A stretch of 64,000 nt of DNA, from contig JAKFYB010000008.1 of assembly GCA_021731085.1 (NCBI GenBank), positions 177,399-241,398 on the forward strand, given 5' to 3'. The notes under the pieces were generated by a model. It had not been told where the DNA came from and made no database searches. It worked only from the letters and a program-made list of their open reading frames with translations. A program made the position numbers and the translations under genes. Below are positions 59,148-64,000 of this stretch, one piece after another (position 1 is the first letter of the stretch; each line of letters starts with the position of its first letter). The stretch is from Dehalococcoidia bacterium (GTDB lineage Bacteria > Chloroflexota > Dehalococcoidia > DSTF01 > JACRBR01).

Positions 59148-60310
59148 ACGGCAACGAAGATTTCCTGCCGTACAACCTCCCCGACATCTCCGATGCCGAG
59201 ATCGACGCCGTCGTGGAGACGTTGCGTTCCGGGTGGCTCGCGCCTGGCCCGCGCGTGAAGGCGTTCGAGGAGGACTTCGCGTCGTTCGCCGGAACGAAGC
59301 ACGCGATCGCGCTGGACTCGGCAACGGCGGGCATGCACCTGGCGCTGCTGGCGATGGGTATCGGGCCGGGCGATGAGGTGATCACGACGCCGACCACGTT
59401 CTGCGCGAGCGTCAACGTGATCATCCACGCAGGCGCGACGCCTGTGTTGGCCGACGTGCGGCTCGACGACTACTGCCTCGATCCGGAGGCGGTCCAGCGC
59501 GCGATCACGCCGCGCACGAAGGCCATCCTGCCTGTGCATCACGGCGGTTCGGCGGCGCGGATGGGCGAGGTGCAGGCGATCGCGAAGCAACACGATCTGC
59601 GCATCGTCGAGGACGCAGCACACGGGATGGGGACGTACATCGATGGCAAGCACATTGGTGGGTTTGGCGACGCGACAGTGTTCAGCTTCTACCCGACGAA
59701 GAACGTGACGTCGGCGCGTGGCGGCATGCTGACGACGGACGACGGCGAGCTTGCTGCGAGAGCTCGCTTGCTCGGGCTGCACGGGATGAGCAACGACGCC
59801 TGGGACAGGTATACGGAGCGCGGCTCGTGGGCGTACCAGGTGCTGGCGGCGGGATACAACTACACGATGACGGACCTCCAAGCGGCGCTGGGGCACGCGC
59901 AGTTCCGGCGGCTCGATGACTTCCAGCGACGGCGAGGAGAGATCGCCGCGGAGTTCAATCGCAGGTTCGCGGCGCTTCCGGAGCTGGTGCTGCCGATCGA
60001 GCGCAAGGGGAGCACGCACGCGTGGCACCTTTATGTCGTGCGGTTGCGGCCCGACGCCCTTACAATTGGTCGTGACGAGTTCATCGTCCAGATGAAAGAA
60101 CGCGGTATCGGCACGTCCGTCCACTTCATTCCCATTCACCACCACCCGTACTATCGCGAGACGTACGGCTGGGCGCCGGGCGACTTTCCGGCGGCGGATG
60201 AGGCATTCGAGACGATGGTGTCGCTGCCGCTCTACACCCGTATGACGGACGTCGCTGTCGAACGCGTGGCCAGCGCCGTCGAGGACATCATTCGAGGCAA
60301 CCGGATCTGA
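59144..60310 (+). CDS. DegT/DnrJ/EryC1/StrS sugar aminotransferase (PglE/PseC-like)
   Basis: PLP-dependent nucleotide-sugar aminotransferase of 388 residues. YNLPDISDAEIDAVVETLRSGWLAPGPRVKAFE, ALDSATAGMHLALLA, VEDAAHGMGTYI and the PLP lysine in FSFYPTKNVTSARGG are typical. It probably adds an amino group at C4 of a 4-keto-6-deoxy UDP-sugar, such as the product of the CapD-like enzyme at 20119. It overlaps the upstream small gene and lies 5 nt before the sugar transferase gene. Confidence 0.92.
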   Translation: MNGNEDFLPYNLPDISDAEIDAVVETLRSGWLAPGPRVKAFEEDFASFAGTKHAIALDSATAGMHLALLAMGIGPGDEVITTPTTFCASVNVIIHAGATPVLADVRLDDYCLDPEAVQRAITPRTKAILPVHHGGSAARMGEVQAIAKQHDLRIVEDAAHGMGTYIDGKHIGGFGDATVFSFYPTKNVTSARGGMLTTDDGELAARARLLGLHGMSNDAWDRYTERGSWAYQVLAAGYNYTMTDLQAALGHAQFRRLDDFQRRRGEIAAEFNRRFAALPELVLPIERKGSTHAWHLYVVRLRPDALTIGRDEFIVQMKERGIGTSVHFIPIHHHPYYRETYGWAPGDFPAADEAFETMVSLPLYTRMTDVAVERVASAVEDIIRGNRI

Positions 60311-60315
60311 AACGC

Positions 60316-60906
60316 ATGCTGACACGCGCCCGAGACGTGCTCATTGCCATCCCCGGCCTGGTGGCGTTCGTCATCACGTACCCGCTGTTCGCGCTGGCGA
60401 TCAAGGTCGACTCGCGGGGGCCGGTGATCTACACGCAGACGCGGGTGGGGCTGCGCGGAAAACGCTTCACGATGTACAAGTACCGGTCGATGTCGCATGA
60501 GGGGCACGCGAAATACGAGACGCCGAAGCTTGAGCCCATTCACTTCAAGACGTTTGTCTTCACGACGCCGACATCGCGACTGACGCGCGTCGGGAAGTTC
60601 CTGCGCTCGTCGAGCCTGGACGAGCTGCCAAACCTCTGGAACGTGCTCAAGGGCGACATGTCGCTGGTTGGCCCGCGGCCGGAGATCCCGGAGCTTGTTG
60701 AGCAGTACCCGGATGAATATCACCGCCGGCACGACGTGAAGCCCGGGATAACGGGGCTGGCGCAGATCAACGGTCGTGCCGACCTCACGTACGACGACAC
60801 GATGCGGTACGACATCGAGTACGTGAACGCGCACTCGTTCGTCGGTGACCTGAAGATCCTGTGGCGGACGGTGACGGTTGTGCTTTCCCGGCAAGGCGCT
60901 CGTTAA
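60316..60906 (+). CDS. undecaprenyl-phosphate sugar phosphotransferase (PglC/WcaJ-type)
   Basis: Priming enzyme that moves a sugar-1-phosphate to undecaprenyl phosphate and starts lipid-linked glycan assembly. 196 residues, like the monotopic PglC core. One N-terminal hydrophobic hairpin is followed by KVDSRGPVIYTQTRVGLRGK, the LRSSSLDELPNLWNVLKGDMSLVGPRPEIPE block with the catalytic Asp-Glu pair, and PGITGLAQINGR. Paired with the aminotransferase it suggests a 4-amino sugar primer, as in the pgl pathway. Confidence 0.93.
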   Translation: MLTRARDVLIAIPGLVAFVITYPLFALAIKVDSRGPVIYTQTRVGLRGKRFTMYKYRSMSHEGHAKYETPKLEPIHFKTFVFTTPTSRLTRVGKFLRSSSLDELPNLWNVLKGDMSLVGPRPEIPELVEQYPDEYHRRHDVKPGITGLAQINGRADLTYDDTMRYDIEYVNAHSFVGDLKILWRTVTVVLSRQGAR

Positions 60907-60916
60907 GCAAGCGGCG

Positions 60917-62533
60917 CTACGGCAGCGGGACGCCGTTGTAGAGCAAATCTGGATCGCCCACGAAGACGTCTGTGTAGATGTTGGCTAGTGCGACGATCGG
61001 ACGGTCTGATTCCAGGATCGCCGTGCCAGCGAAGCCGTTGGGCAAGAACGCCTCGTTGAACTGGAAGACGGTCGCTTCGCGGAAGACCTGCATGCAGTAG
61101 CGAGCCTCGCCGTTCGGAAGATCCAGCCCTTTGTAGATGATGCATACGTTTGCCGACCCGCCATCGGCCACGAGCACACGGAACCATGAGTCCCAGCCGC
61201 GCAAATTGCCGACGGGGCCATAGCTCTTGTTCAGCACTGGCAGCAGGACGCGTCGCGCGCCGTCTTCGGGGCGGAAGCCGCGGTAGTTCGTGGCGATGTC
61301 GGCGTAGGCGGTGCCGCGGTTGACGATCACGCCGAGCGGCTGATTCGACGTGATCTTCGCCGTGCCGACCCAGTTGCTCGGTAGTCGATCGCCGGCCGCG
61401 AGGCAGTTCGCGAAGTCATCGCGATCCTGGAAGCAGAGGCGTGCACCGCGCACGGTGAACGTGTTTTGCTTGGCAACGAAGACGCCGCCATTCCCGAGAT
61501 CGAAGCCCTCAAAACGGACCGTGACCTGGGCGGGCTTCGAGGGGTCCTTGTTCTCGATCTGGAAGCGCGTGCTGAAGCCGTTGAACGCGCCGACCTGGCG
61601 ATCGACGAGGGGGAGCAGGATCGTCGTCGACATCTCGTCCTCGTCAATGGCGCGGTATGAGGTGAAAGGGTTGTAGATGGTGTTGTAGTTGTCCGCGGCC
61701 GCGGTAAGGATCTGTTGGTTCGCCTCGACGCCTTGCGCGTTTTTGTGCGTTTCGATGCGGACGCTTCCCGTGAAGGGCGCGCGCACGCCGAAGGTGTCGG
61801 GGTCGCGGAACATCGTGCCCTTCGGCTGGATGGGGCGACCGCCTTCGGGGCAACCCTGCTGGCGCTGGCCGCTGGTGCCGGGCTTGTACGGATCCCAGTG
61901 CACTTCACCGTCTGTGTAGTTGCTGAGGTACGTGAGGGTGACGCAAGCGGTCGTGTCGCTCATGTTCTGTACGGCGAAGCGACCATTGGCGTCGCCCTGG
62001 CCGCCGTCGCGGTTGGCGATGAGCGGCAGGTACATGCGGTTCGAGCCTGCGAGCGTCGTGGTTGTGTTGCCGTCGATCATGAAGAAGCCGTTGCGGCGGA
62101 TGTCCTTCGCGTAAAGCGCGACGACCGGCTGGTCGCTCTCGATCACGGCCGAGCCCTGGAAGCCGACGGGCAGGGCCGGGTTGTTCTGCGTAAAGAACGT
62201 CCAACCCTGGCCGGGGCCAAGGGCGGGACACGCGGCGGACGGGCAGCTGTCCTGCGCGAGCAGCGCGCCACCGTCGTGGTAGTAGGAGACGATGACGTTG
62301 GCGTTCGCGCCGCCGATGTTCTGGACGCGCACCCAGGAGTTCTCTTGGCCGAAGCGATAGGCGGTGACGTTGGCGGCGGTGACGTTGTCAGTGTTGTTGT
62401 TGAGCAGCAGGCCGTGCGACGTGAGCGCCGTCATCACGGTTAGCGATGCGAGCGCGGCGGGCAGGCGCAGCCAGCGCGCGGCGCGTTGCGCGAACGACGA
62501 GACGTGCCTAAGTTGAATTGGATTACGCCGCAT
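60917..62533 (-). CDS. large secreted protein with four related beta modules
   Basis: 538 residues with an N-terminal signal peptide (to about residue 55). The rest shows about four related modules of 100-130 residues. Each begins with a (V/F)xVxN-like strand and Cys-poor repeats (SWVRVQNIGGANANVIVSYY, RFAVQNMSDTTACVTLTYL, RFQIENKDPSKPAQVTVRF, WFRVLVADGGSANVCIIY). Each ends with a conserved-looking G(S/T)(A/V)xIxSxxP strand, for example GSAVIESDQPVVALYAK and GTAILESDRPIVAL. It has no catalytic motif and may be a surface or matrix protein. It converges with the sugar transferase gene. Confidence 0.75.
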   Translation of the reverse strand: MRRNPIQLRHVSSFAQRAARWLRLPAALASLTVMTALTSHGLLLNNNTDNVTAANVTAYRFGQENSWVRVQNIGGANANVIVSYYHDGGALLAQDSCPSAACPALGPGQGWTFFTQNNPALPVGFQGSAVIESDQPVVALYAKDIRRNGFFMIDGNTTTTLAGSNRMYLPLIANRDGGQGDANGRFAVQNMSDTTACVTLTYLSNYTDGEVHWDPYKPGTSGQRQQGCPEGGRPIQPKGTMFRDPDTFGVRAPFTGSVRIETHKNAQGVEANQQILTAAADNYNTIYNPFTSYRAIDEDEMSTTILLPLVDRQVGAFNGFSTRFQIENKDPSKPAQVTVRFEGFDLGNGGVFVAKQNTFTVRGARLCFQDRDDFANCLAAGDRLPSNWVGTAKITSNQPLGVIVNRGTAYADIATNYRGFRPEDGARRVLLPVLNKSYGPVGNLRGWDSWFRVLVADGGSANVCIIYKGLDLPNGEARYCMQVFREATVFQFNEAFLPNGFAGTAILESDRPIVALANIYTDVFVGDPDLLYNGVPLP

Positions 62534-62678
62534 TCCCGGATCCTTCCGCCCCCACCGCCAGCCGCAAGTCTAACAAACGGCGTTTTGCGCGAGTCAATCG
62601 GGAGAGTGGAGGATGGACTATGCAGGCAGCCGGGAACGTTCAGCGCCCACGCAGCTGGTCCACACAACGGCGAGCACG

Positions 62679-62701
62679 CGCGGGCTGAAAGCCCGCGCTC
62701 C
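62679..62701. repeat. palindromic intergenic repeat, copy 4 of 4
   Basis: CGCGGGC-TGAAA-GCCCGCG plus CTCC, identical over 23 nt to the copy at 2506-2528. It ends next to the tmk stop. Confidence 0.85.
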
Positions 62702-62702
62702 G

Positions 62703-63332
62703 TCAGCCCTGACTCTTCACCGTGCGCCAAGCGGCTTCTGTCACGGCGTCCAGCGGCTGGGACGCGTCGATGACGGCCCACGCCGCCGCGCCGTCTCTCG
62801 CGATTTCGAGGAAGCCTGCGCGGACGCGGTTGTGGAAGTCGAGGGTTTCGTTGTCGAAGTGGTTCGCTGCGCCCGCCCCGGAGCGACGTTGCAGGCCGAT
62901 TTCGACCGGCACATCGAGCAGGAGGGTGAGGTCCGGAGTGAGGCCGCCGGTGGCGATCGCGTTCGCTTGCTCGACGAGGTCGCGGCCGAGGTTGCGGCCG
63001 TAGCCCTGGTAGGCGGTCGATGACGCGGCGAAGCGGTCGCAGACGACGGTGACGCTGGTTTCGAGTGCGGGACGGATGACTGTAGCGACGAGATGCGCGC
63101 GCGCCGCTTCGAACAGCAGCAGTTCGCTGAGGGGATCGCCGACGCTGCGCTGGGCGAGGACGAGATCGCGGATGCGCTCGCCGAGTTCGGTGCCGCCTGG
63201 CTCGCGTGTGGCCACAACGTTGCGTCCGTCTGCGCGGAGGCGTTCGACGAGCGCGGCCTGGACGGCGGACTTCCCGGCGCCGTCGCCGCCTTCGAGGACG
63301 ATGAAGCGTCCGCCCGTTGTCGTGTCGTTCAT
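62703..63332 (-). CDS. tmk: thymidylate kinase
   Basis: Phosphorylates dTMP to dTDP for DNA synthesis; 209 residues. The P-loop is FIVLEGGDGAGKSAVQAAL, the DR(Y/F) motif is VVCDRFAASSTAYQGYGR, and TREPGGTELGERIRDL and LLLDVPVEIGLQRR are typical. It sits between the cohesin-like gene and the large secreted protein on the same strand. Confidence 0.96.
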   Translation of the reverse strand: MNDTTTGGRFIVLEGGDGAGKSAVQAALVERLRADGRNVVATREPGGTELGERIRDLVLAQRSVGDPLSELLLFEAARAHLVATVIRPALETSVTVVCDRFAASSTAYQGYGRNLGRDLVEQANAIATGGLTPDLTLLLDVPVEIGLQRRSGAGAANHFDNETLDFHNRVRAGFLEIARDGAAAWAVIDASQPLDAVTEAAWRTVKSQG

Positions 63333-63391
63333 GTGCGCACTGTCGCGAGCCGACCGGCGGCTGTCAATCCGCCGGTGTTCGGGCTAGCGCT

Positions 63392-64000
63392 CTATTGGAC
63401 GGTGACCGAGGCGGCCACGCACGGGATCGGCACTTCGGTGCCACCACCCTCGGGATCGTCCGCACATCGCGCAATCTGGTTGAACTGACCGTCCGTGATT
63501 GCGAGTGCGTTCAGCGTGAGCGGCGAGCTACCGGACGCGACGATGCGGAACTCCACCGTGGCCATCACAATGGTGCCGCCGCCGCCGGAGCCGACGATGA
63601 AGCACGACAGCAGCGCGCTACCCGTCGCGGGGTTTCCGTCGCCGTTGATCCCGCCCTCGTCGTCGACATCGCCCTCCGGTGCGGGAAGGCATGTCCAGCC
63701 GCCGCCGAGCGCTTCGTTGTTGAAGTTCGGGTTGCGGTCGGTGCTGGAGCCGCCTGTGTAGGACGGCGCGACGACCTTCGTCTTGTCGTAGTCGAGGTTG
63801 AAGTTGAAAGCGGCGATACCGCTTGATGGGAGATTCGCGCCGACGATGGCGACCTGGATCACGTCGCCGACGTTGACGTTGCGCGTGGACTGGATGCCGG
63901 CCGTGGTCGCGTCCATGTCGACGATGACTTGCATGCCGGCCTGGGGCGGGTTCGGCGGGGCGATCTCGTCGTCGTCGATGCTGGCGCCGGGTGGCGGCGT
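63392..64000 (-). CDS. cohesin-like secreted protein, 5' end beyond the window
   Basis: The visible part (about 203 residues) has a Pro/Asp-rich linker and then a cohesin-type beta-sandwich: VGDVIQVAIVGANLPSSGIAAFNFNLDYDKTKV, with a central Gly/Asp loop and GTIVMATVEFRIVASGSSPLTLNALAITD. Such domains are found in secreted surface proteins of many bacteria, not only cellulosomes. The frame is open to the last base of the window, so signal peptide and other domains lie outside. Confidence 0.7.
   Translation of the reverse strand, partial: TPPPGASIDDDEIAPPNPPQAGMQVIVDMDATTAGIQSTRNVNVGDVIQVAIVGANLPSSGIAAFNFNLDYDKTKVVAPSYTGGSSTDRNPNFNNEALGGGWTCLPAPEGDVDDEGGINGDGNPATGSALLSCFIVGSGGGGTIVMATVEFRIVASGSSPLTLNALAITDGQFNQIARCADDPEGGGTEVPIPCVAASVTVQ

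Noticed and set aside
1..64000. CRISPR arrays
   Set aside because: The short tandem units are 7-8 nt with no spacers; nothing with 25-40-nt repeats and unique spacers was found.

Overview
The window is about 64 kb of GC-rich bacterial chromosome, roughly 60-65% GC by eye, densely coded on both strands. No rRNA, tRNA, transposase or CRISPR array was found. The gene set suggests a Chloroflexota bacterium, probably Dehalococcoidia-like. The basis is an rsmD-coaD-coiled-coil operon, a fused cobA-hemD, many short lipoproteins with Thr/Pro-rich linkers, a PAC2 protein, BldC-like helix-turn-helix proteins and abundant leaderless promoters. Placement is by gene style only and is an inference.

Layout. 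0-5.3 kb: an MBOAT O-acyltransferase (cut by the window edge), two convergent SGNH hydrolases and a beta-propeller lipoprotein, which looks like envelope glycan acylation. 5.4-13.5 kb: mixed metabolism and stress genes (DUF3291, SH3 lipoprotein, enoyl-CoA hydratase, ABC-2 exporter pair, two GNAT acetyltransferases, a methyltransferase). 13.5-17.9 kb: rsmD-coaD-coiled-coil operon with a clear terminator, then hemC and cobA-hemD. 17.9-20.1 kb: a small basic protein, a PIN nuclease and a HerA/YjgR-type ATPase in one tightly packed cassette. 20.1-25.8 kb: a CapD/PglF-like dehydratase, an SH3 lipoprotein, a Fic protein and a GT2 glycosyltransferase. 25.8-28.5 kb: a 0.6 kb repeat mosaic, hemA and a Met8-like enzyme. 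28.5-44 kb: regulators, a pirin, an M1 aminopeptidase with HEAT repeats, an ArsR-regulated cation exporter, UbiB kinase, TlpA thioredoxin, M23 lipoprotein, rhodanese, PAC2 and nadD. 44-52.5 kb: obgE, a LysM-M23 peptidase, an odd T-poor segment, an MBL protein, DinB, an LhgO-like oxidase, YajQ and dnaN. 52.6-60.9 kb: a nearly complete nucleotide-sugar pathway (wecB/wbpI, wbpD, wbpE, wbpB, wbpA) and a second divergent operon (aminotransferase and sugar transferase) for surface polysaccharide. 60.9-64 kb: a large secreted modular protein, tmk and a cohesin-like protein cut by the window end.

How they work together. Haem and sirohaem synthesis (hemC, cobA-hemD, hemA, Met8-like) is split over two loci. 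The nucleotide-sugar genes would supply a diacetamido-uronic acid precursor and a 4-amino sugar; the sugar transferase would start the lipid-linked glycan and MBOAT/SGNH proteins could acetylate it.

Two window-wide patterns are not captured by gene calls. First, degenerate tandem arrays with a strict 7-nt (sometimes 8-nt) period sit at gene ends and starts in about twenty places, and two of them lie inside housekeeping genes (cobA-hemD, wecB). Second, at least twenty genes have a TAnnnT -10 hexamer that ends only 4-9 nt before the start codon, implying widespread leaderless transcription. Several dispersed palindromic and composite repeats accompany the heptamer arrays.
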